The translations under genes and the position numbers were made by a program. From positions 1 to 14,673 of the forward strand of contig PCAI01000029.1 of the NCBI GenBank assembly GCA_002731195.1: a stretch of 14,673 nucleotides of DNA, in the 5' to 3' direction. Within the stretch, counting starts at the first letter, position 1. The number at the start of each line of letters is the position of its first letter. The DNA is from Methanobacteriota archaeon (GTDB lineage: Archaea > Thermoplasmatota > Poseidoniia > Poseidoniales > Thalassarchaeaceae). The notes beneath the pieces were generated by a model. That model was not told the DNA's origin. It saw nothing but the letters and a program-made list of their open reading frames with translations, and searched no databases. This document shows positions 1 to 6,044 of the stretch, one piece after another.

Positions 1-1515
1 ATAGAATTAACTCCAAAGCAAATATGGTCTTTTGCAATTATTATTTCCATATCTCTGTACATATTCCTTACAAGGTTCTTAGATTATGTTTCAAACTTGA
101 ATAATATGGATCCTGACAACGCATTTCTTCTTTCTTTTAGCTTGTTTTTAGTATTATTATTTTCTTTCCTACCAAAATTATGGGACAAAATTGGTGAAAT
201 ACCTCTCAAAGCAACAATTCTGGTATTGCTTATAGCTGGATCTGTTACCATTGGCGGCATCAGTATCTTCTCTGAAGAGTTAGGAAAAGATATCACAGGA
301 TCTTCTGAAGAAGTACCTCCCGGATTGGAATCATATGAGTCTCTTAGAGAATATAGCATAGAATTCAAAGGAGGGCAAACCAATATGTTTATTGTCGATG
401 CTTCTAATTATATCAATCCTTCAGAAAGTGCCCCAATAAGAGATTTATCTATATTGGACGCAATTGAAAACGCACAAGTCAATAATTTGGATAATATTAG
501 GAATACATCTACCATTAGTTTAGTTAATATTCTAAAAGCAATACATGTTGATGTTGAATTCGAAGGCCTTGAGTTATATGATCAAAGTCTTTGGGATTTA
601 CTTCATGATGAGTGTTGGGATGAATCAAATAATCCCCTTCGTCCAGATTGCTGGGCTTACACAGTTTCTAGTAGAGAAGATATAATCAACATAGTATTCG
701 ATACGTTATCTCCAGAGATTAGATCTATGTTAATGAATGCAGATGCGGGCATAGGCGAAACTAAAACTCTAGTATATGTAAATCAACCATATATTAATTT
801 AGGCGCCGCTGCAAGTTTAAGAGATTCTATCGATACTTATTTGACAGGAGATGGATGTATCTCAGCTCTTGAGTGTAATACTTTGGGAGTAGATGGCGTT
901 TCAAATTCTCTCTTAACGGGAGGACTTCCTGTATCCTTGGATATCAATAAAGGAATACATGATGCCCAATCAGACTCAACAGTTGCAACTATGCTTATCC
1001 TTCTATTCGTTATGTCACTTTTATTCCGCTCACCTAGATTATCAATCTTTACTATGATTGCGGTCGGTGCAGTAGTTCTATGGCAACCAATACTCATGAA
1101 ATTAGGTTCTGTAAATGTAAATGTATTTACTGCGATGATAGGTACAATAGTATTCGGCATCGGAGTAGATGATTCTATCCATATTGTTGATAGAATAAAA
1201 GATGAAAGAGAAACTCCTTCTGGAATAGTGACATCTATTTCTAGGACCGGGCACACAATTTTTGAAACCACTGCAACGACATGCGCTGGCCTTTCCGCAG
1301 GACTTTTTGTAGCAATACCAGGTCTACAAAATTTCTTTATTCTTATGATGCTATTGTTAGTTTTAGCGTTATTGACTAGTTCAATACTATTGCCGACCAT
1401 GATAGTCTCCTATAATGAATTTAAGTCCAGAATTAGTGGTAATGGGACATGGCTTGACTATGAAAGTAGTGGAACTGTGTCTTTAGAGCCGACTATAGAT
1501 GCAATAGTTGAGTAA
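1..1515 (+). CDS. RND/MMPL-family membrane exporter, C-terminal part (5' end outside window)
   Basis: The frame is open from base 1, so the gene starts upstream. 504 residues are visible; the Met at codon 33 is internal. Three hydrophobic helices (about residues 8-27, 41-58, 69-88) precede an external domain of about 230 residues. Five more helices follow (about 328-342, 347-366, 376-395, 420-440, 445-468). Helix six runs into GIGVDDSIHIVDR (residues 386-398), the acidic membrane motif of the RND/MMPL superfamily, whose Asp residues carry the proton relay in characterised members. This is the layout of the second half of a duplicated RND protein or of an archaeal predicted exporter. The external domain carries two close Cys pairs (205/217 and 286/292), plausible disulfides. 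The substrate cannot be told; lipid or hydrophobic export is the usual family role. The gene ends only about 20 bases before the convergent RNase P RNA gene. Confidence 0.85.
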   Translation: MELTPKQIWSFAIIISISLYIFLTRFLDYVSNLNNMDPDNAFLLSFSLFLVLLFSFLPKLWDKIGEIPLKATILVLLIAGSVTIGGISIFSEELGKDITGSSEEVPPGLESYESLREYSIEFKGGQTNMFIVDASNYINPSESAPIRDLSILDAIENAQVNNLDNIRNTSTISLVNILKAIHVDVEFEGLELYDQSLWDLLHDECWDESNNPLRPDCWAYTVSSREDIINIVFDTLSPEIRSMLMNADAGIGETKTLVYVNQPYINLGAAASLRDSIDTYLTGDGCISALECNTLGVDGVSNSLLTGGLPVSLDINKGIHDAQSDSTVATMLILLFVMSLLFRSPRLSIFTMIAVGAVVLWQPILMKLGSVNVNVFTAMIGTIVFGIGVDDSIHIVDRIKDERETPSGIVTSISRTGHTIFETTATTCAGLSAGLFVAIPGLQNFFILMMLLLVLALLTSSILLPTMIVSYNEFKSRISGNGTWLDYESSGTVSLEPTIDAIVE

Positions 1516-1535
1516 AACATCTATGGATTATTTAG

Positions 1536-1833
1536 CGAGGGAGTAGGGAATAAGCCCCTTTCTGTTCACCTTTCGGCTGGTCGCATTCAACTATGCATCC
1601 TACCCGGTCCTGTTGATGCCATGCGGACCTGCTTGGACTTGCTCCGGCGGAGTTGCTCGTTCCAGCTGGGTTCAGGAAACCTCACCTCTTCAGGATCATC
1701 GTACGCCTGGCCCAGTTCGTTTCTGTTGCAGAGCTGACCCTCCCGGGCCTTCGGCTTGCACCGAACCACCTGCATCTTGGAGAGGGGACTTTCCTCAGTG
1801 TCGTACACTGTCAGCGACCCTCCTACTCCCTCT
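1536..1833 (-). ncRNA. rnpB: RNase P RNA (archaeal type)
   Basis: This is the catalytic RNA of ribonuclease P, which removes tRNA 5' leaders. Read on the minus strand, it contains the universal blocks in order: CTGAGGAAAGTCC near the 5' end, ACAGAAACGA, GGAACGAGCAA, GGAGCAAGTCCAAG, a GGATGCATAGTTGAATG segment, and ACAGAAAGGGGCTTA near the 3' end. The termini are set by a perfect 10-bp P1 helix: bases 1823-1832 (minus-strand GAGGGAGTAG) pair with 1537-1546. The length of about 300 nt is normal for archaea. The GC content is far above the surrounding protein genes, as expected for a structured RNA in an AT-rich genome. It is divergent from rpiA and convergent with the exporter gene. The exact 5' and 3' ends are uncertain by a few bases. 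Confidence 0.95.
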
Positions 1834-1881
1834 GTCTTGTCCGGTTGGGCCTTATCCATGAACTTCTCGGTCGAATGTTTG

Positions 1882-1908
1882 GGATTTATTGTGATGATTT
1901 ATAATATT
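1882..1908 (-). promoter_or_regulatory. Candidate rnpB promoter (TATA-like elements, minus strand)
   Basis: Two A/T-rich elements on the minus strand lie upstream of rnpB: AATAAATCCC (bases 1881-1890) and AATATTATAAAT (1897-1908). From the nearer one, a start about 26 nt downstream would fall near 1861. That would give a leader of roughly 28 nt before the P1 helix. Which element is used is a guess. Confidence 0.3.
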
Positions 1909-1916
1909 TGCAATAG

Positions 1917-1927
1917 AAATTATAATT
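1917..1927 (+). promoter_or_regulatory. Candidate rpiA TATA box, leaderless spacing
   Basis: AAATTATAATT is centred about 28 bases before the rpiA ATG at 1951. In archaea this spacing puts the transcription start at or next to the start codon, so the mRNA would be leaderless. No Shine-Dalgarno sequence is visible before this ATG, which agrees with that reading. Confidence 0.45.
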
Positions 1928-1950
1928 CGCCTATTCTCACTGGGCATTGT

Positions 1951-2655
1951 ATGGCTGTAGTGGAAGATTTGAAGAAAGAGGCCGGTATTGCTGCCTGTAA
2001 ATATGTAAAAAATGGGATGAAAATAGGCCTTGGTACAGGTTCAACTGTCAAATACACAATAATTGAGTTAGGTAGAAGGATAGCAGAAGAAGATTTGCAG
2101 ATAATGGGGGTGCCAACTAGTGAAGTAACCAAAGAATTAGCTCAATCATTGAATATCCCTCTATCCGATTTGGCAGAAATCGGCAAATTGGATTTAACCA
2201 TAGACGGTGCAGATGAATTTGATCCAAATTATAATTTAATTAAAGGTGGAGGTGGTGCGTTGACAAGAGAAAAAATAGTGGCACTGGCTTCTAATGCAAT
2301 GGTAGTAGTTGCAGACGATAGAAAGCAAGTTTCGACATTGGGGCAGTTTCCTTTGCCTGTTGAGGTGACAGTATCAAATTGGGAATCTGTAAAGGAACAA
2401 ATATCTCATATCTGCCCTGGTGATGTAAATCTAAGGGAAACAACAGAGGTTCCATTCGTTACGGACAATGGAGGTTACATATTGGATTGTAATTTTGGTC
2501 CTATGATATCAAAACCAGATGTTCTTGAAAAAAGAATTAATGCTTTTGAAGGTGTGGTTGAAGTAGGTTTATTTGTTGGAATTTGCGATGTAGTGATTAT
2601 TTCTTCATCTTCTGGAATTAAAACTTCAACTAAACCAAATGGAAGATTGTCATAA
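1951..2655 (+). CDS. rpiA: Ribose-5-phosphate isomerase A
   Basis: The enzyme interconverts ribose 5-phosphate and ribulose 5-phosphate in the cytoplasm, supplying ribose for nucleotides and linking to the non-oxidative pentose phosphate route. The product has 234 residues, normal for RpiA. Visible motifs are the phosphate-binding loop GLGTGST (residues 26-32), IDGADEFDP (84-92) and KGGGGALTREK (98-108). By family numbering Asp85, Asp88, Lys98 and Glu107 match the active-site residues Asp81, Asp84, Lys94 and Glu103 of the E. coli enzyme. GLFVGICDVVII near the C-terminus is the usual end of the fold. The ATG at 1951 is chosen because homology begins within a few residues of it. An earlier in-frame ATG at 1756 lies inside rnpB and cannot be the real start. 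The gene appears to be transcribed alone from its own promoter and is followed 45 bases later by tRNA-Lys. Confidence 0.95.
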   Translation: MAVVEDLKKEAGIAACKYVKNGMKIGLGTGSTVKYTIIELGRRIAEEDLQIMGVPTSEVTKELAQSLNIPLSDLAEIGKLDLTIDGADEFDPNYNLIKGGGGALTREKIVALASNAMVVVADDRKQVSTLGQFPLPVEVTVSNWESVKEQISHICPGDVNLRETTEVPFVTDNGGYILDCNFGPMISKPDVLEKRINAFEGVVEVGLFVGICDVVIISSSSGIKTSTKPNGRLS

Positions 2656-2671
2656 CTCTCCTTCCGTCGTG

Positions 2672-2680
2672 ATTAAATTA
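2672..2680 (+). promoter_or_regulatory. Candidate tRNA-Lys TATA box
   Basis: ATTAAATTA is centred about 25 bases upstream of the first base of the tRNA, the standard archaeal TATA position for a transcript starting at or near the mature 5' end. The element lies in the short gap after rpiA. Confidence 0.45.
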
Positions 2681-2700
2681 CCTTACCAATTCGGAGGGCT

Positions 2701-2777
2701 GGGTCTGTAGCTTAGTCAGGTAGAGCGCCCGGCTCTTAACCGGGCGGCCGCGGGTTCGAACCCCGTCAGACCCGCCA
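2701..2777 (+). tRNA. tRNA-Lys (anticodon CUU)
   Basis: A full cloverleaf can be drawn. The acceptor stem is GGGTCTG (2701-2707) with CAGACCC (2767-2773). The anticodon stem CCCGG/CCGGG encloses loop CTCTTAA (2733-2739), with anticodon CTT at 2735-2737, which reads AAG (Lys). The variable loop has 5 nt. The T arm has loop TTCGAAC (2755-2761) on a stem GCGGG/CCCGT with one terminal G-U pair. The discriminator base is G, and CCA follows at 2775-2777, apparently gene-encoded. There is no intron. Confidence 0.95.
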
Positions 2778-2779
2778 TA

Positions 2780-2783
2780 TTTT
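2780..2783 (+). terminator. Short T-run after tRNA-Lys
   Basis: TATTTTG directly after the tRNA CCA gives four T residues on the transcribed strand. Short T-tracts are enough to end transcription in many archaea. The run is weak, and the tRNA could instead be cotranscribed with asnS. Confidence 0.3.
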
Positions 2784-2847
2784 GTAACAATTAATCGAGG
2801 TTTCATAACTGTGATGCGCGTGAGATAGATAACAAGGTGTGAAGCAC

Positions 2848-4176
2848 ATGGCGAAAGATTGTTGGATTGGAGATGTCCATAAAGGTAATTTTGATGGCCA
2901 AGAAATTGAATTAAAGGGTTGGATCCATAGGACCAGGGGCTCTAATAAAATTCGCTTCCTAGTTCTTCGTGACTCTACGGGAGTTATCCAATGTGTAATA
3001 AAAAGAGACTCTGTCGGTAATCATTCATTCGACTTGATTAAATCAGCATTGATTGAGTCTAGTATTGTTTTGAAGGGATTAGTTGAGGTTACAGACCGCG
3101 AACATGGATACGAAATACAAGTAAGCAGTGTAGACATAATTGGAAGTGTCAATCCTGACAGGCCATTTCCTATAACTGAGTCAGCGATGTTAGAGGCTGA
3201 AGGAGGAGAATCAGAATTCTTACTTGATAACCGTCATTTGTATCTTAGAACTAGTAGAATGACGACAATGCTTAAAATTCGCTCAACTATATTCGGCACA
3301 ATTCATTCTTATTTCCGCGATCAAGATTTTATTGAGTATCAGGCACCTAACTTCGTTGCTGGAGCCGTAGAAGGAGGAAGTACATTATTTGAAGTACCTT
3401 ATTTCGGTAAAAAAGCTTATTTGACTCAATCATGGCAACTTTATGCCGAAGCCGCAATGCCTGCATTGGAGAGATTATACACCATTGCTCCTTCATTCAG
3501 GGCAGAAAAAAGCCGTACTAGAAGACATCTAACAGAGTTCTGGCATGCCGAAATGGAAGTAGCTTGGGCATCCAATGATGAAATAATGAAATATGGAGAA
3601 GGGGTTGTTCGTGCCGCGGCCAAAAATCTTCTAGAAGAAAGGGAAACTGAGTTAAATGATATTGGTAGAGATTTAGACTTAATTGCAAGATATGCTGATA
3701 GTAAATATCCAATAATAAGATATGATGAAGCTGTAGAAACTCTTCAAAGTAAAGGCATAGATATTGATTGGGGACAAGATCTTGATTATTCTAAAGAGAA
3801 AATACTCACTGCTGACTTCGAAGTCCCTCATTTCTTGACTCATTATCCTAGAGTCGCCAAACCATTCTATCACAGACCTGACCCGGATGATCCAAAATAT
3901 GTTTTATGTCACGATTTACTTGCTCCAGAAGGTTATGGAGAAATAATAGGGGGCGGAGAAAGGACATGGTCTGAGGATGAAATACTGGAAAGAATAGATG
4001 AAGAAGGCACACCTCGTGAGCCTTATGAATTTTATATCGATACACGTAGGTACGGTGGAGTACCACACGGAGGTTTCGGATTAGGTGTGGATAGAGTATG
4101 CGCTTGGCTAGCTGGTGCAGACCACATCCGAGAAGTTATCCCCTTCCCTCGGGATTCTAGACGAGTAACGCCGTAG
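2848..4176 (+). CDS. asnS: Asparaginyl-tRNA synthetase
   Basis: This class IIb synthetase charges tRNA-Asn with asparagine in the cytoplasm. The product is 442 residues, typical for archaeal AsnRS. An N-terminal OB-fold anticodon-binding domain (about 18-110, with GWIHRTRGS and FLVLRDSTGVIQCVI) precedes the catalytic core. Motif 2 is FRAEKSRTRRHLTEFWHAEM from residue 217. Motif 3 is GGFGLGVDRV from 408, with Asp-Arg where many class IIb enzymes have Glu-Arg. GYGEIIGGGER and IDTRRYGGVPHGGFG argue for asparaginyl rather than aspartyl specificity, since archaeal AspRS usually has an ELSSGGQR-type segment at the former site. The ATG at 2848 is preferred because AAGGTG ends 8 bases before it. An in-frame GTG at 2839 would add three residues and lies inside that ribosome binding site. 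The gene follows tRNA-Lys by 70 bases and may be cotranscribed. Confidence 0.9.
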   Translation: MAKDCWIGDVHKGNFDGQEIELKGWIHRTRGSNKIRFLVLRDSTGVIQCVIKRDSVGNHSFDLIKSALIESSIVLKGLVEVTDREHGYEIQVSSVDIIGSVNPDRPFPITESAMLEAEGGESEFLLDNRHLYLRTSRMTTMLKIRSTIFGTIHSYFRDQDFIEYQAPNFVAGAVEGGSTLFEVPYFGKKAYLTQSWQLYAEAAMPALERLYTIAPSFRAEKSRTRRHLTEFWHAEMEVAWASNDEIMKYGEGVVRAAAKNLLEERETELNDIGRDLDLIARYADSKYPIIRYDEAVETLQSKGIDIDWGQDLDYSKEKILTADFEVPHFLTHYPRVAKPFYHRPDPDDPKYVLCHDLLAPEGYGEIIGGGERTWSEDEILERIDEEGTPREPYEFYIDTRRYGGVPHGGFGLGVDRVCAWLAGADHIREVIPFPRDSRRVTP

Positions 4177-4186
4177 AAAAAACATT

Positions 4187-4197
4187 AGTATATATTT
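4187..4197 (+). promoter_or_regulatory. TATA box of the small membrane protein gene, leaderless spacing
   Basis: AGTATATATTT has its TATATAT core at 4189-4195, centred 26 bases before the ATG at 4218. It directly follows the A-rich end of asnS. The spacing predicts a leaderless transcript, and no Shine-Dalgarno sequence precedes the ATG. Among the promoter candidates in this window, this has the best match and spacing. Confidence 0.55.
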
Positions 4198-4217
4198 CAT
4201 AACGTTACCCTAGGCAT

Positions 4218-4619
4218 ATGGAGAACAATGATATCTCTTCGTTGGCACCTATAATTGGCCTTAGTACTATAACTGCTAGTTTATGCTGTTTACCATCAGT
4301 TATTTGGGTATTATTTGCTGGTTCATCTGCAATAGTAGCAGCTAACACATTATCCGAAACTCTGTATTATTCTCCATTTAGATATTTTTTGTATTTGATA
4401 TCATTTATTATGATTTCATTGGCATTAATTACCTATTTTAGAAAAAGAGGAATCTGTACATTGGATGATGCAAAGAAAAATCAGAGGCGCATTATTAATA
4501 CTAGTTTAGCGGTTTTCACAATAACTATTATTTCTTTTTTGATATGGAATTATGTTATTCTAGAAATCATAGGTATAGCTATAGGACTCCCTTGGGAAGA
4601 ATCGGCATTCTGGAATTGA
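4218..4619 (+). CDS. Small multi-helix membrane protein, MerT-like Cys-Cys helix
   Basis: A 133-residue membrane protein with three to four hydrophobic helices (about 9-28, 30-46, 54-75, 92-125). The first helix carries TASLCCLPSVIWVLFAGSS, and a further Cys (RKRGICTLDD) lies in the loop after the PFRYFLYLISF helix. This order (Cys-Cys-x-Pro in helix one, a Pro-Phe/Tyr-Arg entry to helix two, then a basic loop with Cys) resembles MerT mercuric transporters. MerT has a vicinal Cys pair in helix one and further Cys in the cytoplasmic loop, and it is of similar length. Only one loop Cys is present here rather than two. No merA, merP or merR lies in the window. Transport of a soft metal or a thiol-linked role is therefore only an inference. 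The gene has its own TATA element and sits between asnS and the acyl-CoA dehydrogenase. Confidence 0.75.
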   Translation: MENNDISSLAPIIGLSTITASLCCLPSVIWVLFAGSSAIVAANTLSETLYYSPFRYFLYLISFIMISLALITYFRKRGICTLDDAKKNQRRIINTSLAVFTITIISFLIWNYVILEIIGIAIGLPWEESAFWN

Positions 4620-4661
4620 ATTTATCGAATATCTCATAGGAGAGTGCGTGATGGCAAGTAC

Positions 4662-5876
4662 ATGGGAGATGACTGGCGAGAACTTGACATTGCAAATCCA
4701 ACACAAGAGCATTCAATGCTAAGGGAAATGGTACGTGATTTTGTAAGAGAAGAAGTTGAGCCACAAGCCTTAGAACATGACAAACATGAAAAATTTAATA
4801 TTGAATTATTTCGTAAACTAGGAGAATACGGACTTCTTGGAATTTCTGTTCCAGAGAAATACGGAGGAGCAGGGATGGATGCTACTGCTGTTGCTATCGT
4901 GAATGAGGAATTATCATACTCCGACCCTGCCTTTTGCTTGGCATATCTTGCACATGCACAACTTATGGTTAATAATCTCGCACAAAACGGCTCTGAAGAG
5001 CAGAAATTTCGTATTCTTCCCAAAGTATGTAGCGGAGAATGGATAGGTTGTATGGCCATGAGTGAACCAGGTTATGGAACTGATGTACTTGGTATGCAAA
5101 CTAGTGCTGTTCAAAAGGAAGATGGTAATTGGTTGATTAACGGTAACAAAATGTGGATAACGAATGGAGCTATTGATGATCAAGGTACTCCTGCAGATAT
5201 CGTCTGGCTTTATGCAAGAACTGGAGAAGACGACAAAGGCCGCGCACAAATTACTACTTTTCTAATTGAGAAGGGAATGGATGGCTATGCCGTAGGCCAG
5301 AAAATATATGATAAAAGCGGTATGAGGGCCAGCAATACAGCTGAATTAGTTTTTGATAATTGTCTAGTTCCTCCTGAAAATGTAGTTGGTAACCCTGGCG
5401 GATCAATGACCCATATGATGAGGAATTTAGAAATTGAGAGGATTGGGCTTGCTGCAATGGCGTTAGGAATCGCTCGTCGTAGCCTATCTGCAATGAATAA
5501 GTATGCCAGTGAAAGAGAAGCCTTTGGCCATCAAATCAGAGATTTTGGACAAATACAAAGGCATATTGGAGAATCTTGGGCCGAGTATCGGGCCATTAGG
5601 GCATATGTATATGACACCGCTGCTAGTACAAATCTAGGATTAGCAGGAAATAGATTAGATTCTGATGGAGTTAAATTGTTTGCTACTACTGCTGCTAAAA
5701 ATATATCTGACAGAGCGATACAGGTAATGGGTGGTTATGGTTATGTTGGAGAGTATGTTGTAGAGAGACTTTGGAGGGATTCAAAGCTACTCGAAATCGG
5801 AGGAGGAACTTTGGAAAGCCATCAGAAGAATATAACACGTGATTTAGTCAAGAATCACGATGCAATAGAACGCTAA
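4662..5876 (+). CDS. Acyl-CoA dehydrogenase (isovaleryl-CoA dehydrogenase-like active site)
   Basis: This FAD flavoenzyme oxidises an acyl-CoA to the trans-2-enoyl-CoA and passes electrons to electron-transfer flavoprotein. It is the first step of beta-oxidation or of branched-chain amino acid breakdown. The 404 residues cover the whole family. The N-terminal helical domain contains LGEYGLLGISVPEKYGGAGM. The middle beta domain contains MAMSEPGYGTDV and KMWITNG. The C-terminal domain contains YASEREAFGHQI and QVMGGYGYVGEYVVERLWRD. At the usual catalytic Glu site (YEGT in medium-chain enzymes) there is IGGGT, so residue 381 is Gly. A Glu sits instead at residue 259 in LEIERIGLAAM, the position used by isovaleryl-CoA dehydrogenase (Glu254 in human). 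The substrate is thus likely branched or longer, but this is not proven. The start is ambiguous: AGGAG (4638-4642) lies too close to an in-frame GTG at 4644 and 19 bases from the ATG at 4662. Confidence 0.9.
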   Translation: MGDDWRELDIANPTQEHSMLREMVRDFVREEVEPQALEHDKHEKFNIELFRKLGEYGLLGISVPEKYGGAGMDATAVAIVNEELSYSDPAFCLAYLAHAQLMVNNLAQNGSEEQKFRILPKVCSGEWIGCMAMSEPGYGTDVLGMQTSAVQKEDGNWLINGNKMWITNGAIDDQGTPADIVWLYARTGEDDKGRAQITTFLIEKGMDGYAVGQKIYDKSGMRASNTAELVFDNCLVPPENVVGNPGGSMTHMMRNLEIERIGLAAMALGIARRSLSAMNKYASEREAFGHQIRDFGQIQRHIGESWAEYRAIRAYVYDTAASTNLGLAGNRLDSDGVKLFATTAAKNISDRAIQVMGGYGYVGEYVVERLWRDSKLLEIGGGTLESHQKNITRDLVKNHDAIER

Positions 5877-5881
5877 TTTTT
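5877..5881 (+). terminator. T-run terminator of the acyl-CoA dehydrogenase gene
   Basis: Five T residues follow the TAA stop immediately and end at the first base of the complement of the tRNA-Gln CCA tail. This fits a short archaeal T-tract terminator and would keep transcription from reading antisense through the tRNA. There is no hairpin. Confidence 0.35.
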
Positions 5882-5956
5882 GGTAGTCCCGCCCGGATTC
5901 GAACCAGGGTCCCCAGGACCAAAACCTGAGATGATGGACCACTACACTACGGGACT
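5881..5956 (-). tRNA. tRNA-Gln (anticodon UUG)
   Basis: On the minus strand the acceptor stem is AGTCCCG with CGGGACT (bases 5950-5956 and 5885-5891). The anticodon stem TCAGG/CCTGG encloses loop TTTTGGT. The anticodon is TTG (complement of 5920-5922), which reads CAA (Gln). The T arm has loop TTCGAAT on CCTGG/CCGGG. The discriminator base is A (5884), followed by an encoded CCA (5881-5883). There is no intron. In archaea this tRNA is normally charged with Glu and then amidated by GatDE; that enzyme is not in the window. The tail lies 4 bases from the stop codon of the convergent acyl-CoA dehydrogenase gene. Confidence 0.95.
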
Positions 5957-5978
5957 TCGCGACCATCCGTAGCACTAC

Positions 5979-5993
5979 TTCAATTTGTATTTG
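5979..5993 (-). promoter_or_regulatory. Candidate tRNA-Gln TATA box (minus strand)
   Basis: On the minus strand CAAATACAAATTG is centred about 29-30 bases upstream of the mature tRNA 5' end at 5956, a plausible archaeal TATA position. The same 88-base gap must also hold the promoter of the divergent peptidase gene. For that gene the best candidate is the A/T-rich TATGTAATTATC around 6024-6035. Confidence 0.35.
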
Positions 5994-6044
5994 ACGGGAC
6001 ATAGTTGCGGTACCATCAAGGCGTATGTAATTATCGCAGTAGAT

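Noticed and set aside
1891..1897. GTGATGA resembling a C box of a C/D guide RNA
   Set aside because: No D box (CTGA) or C'/D' pair at suitable spacing follows; the site lies in the A/T-rich promoter region between rnpB and rpiA.
1587..1904. Open reading frames of about 80-90 codons on both strands across the GC-rich block, and an rpiA start at 1756
   Set aside because: The block is the RNase P RNA gene. The frames are by-products of its GC-rich sequence, and RpiA homology starts only at 1951.
2839..2847. GTG at 2839 as start of asnS
   Set aside because: It overlaps the AAGGTG ribosome binding site that is well spaced for the ATG at 2848.
2848..4176. Aspartyl-tRNA synthetase instead of AsnRS
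   Set aside because: GYGEIIGGGER and the RRYGGVPHGGFG segment match the asparaginyl family better than the archaeal aspartyl pattern. A tree would settle it.
5985..6044. TTG start for the peptidase
   Set aside because: It would put about 20 polar residues before the signal peptide and overlaps the tRNA-Gln promoter; GTG at 6045 gives a normal signal peptide.
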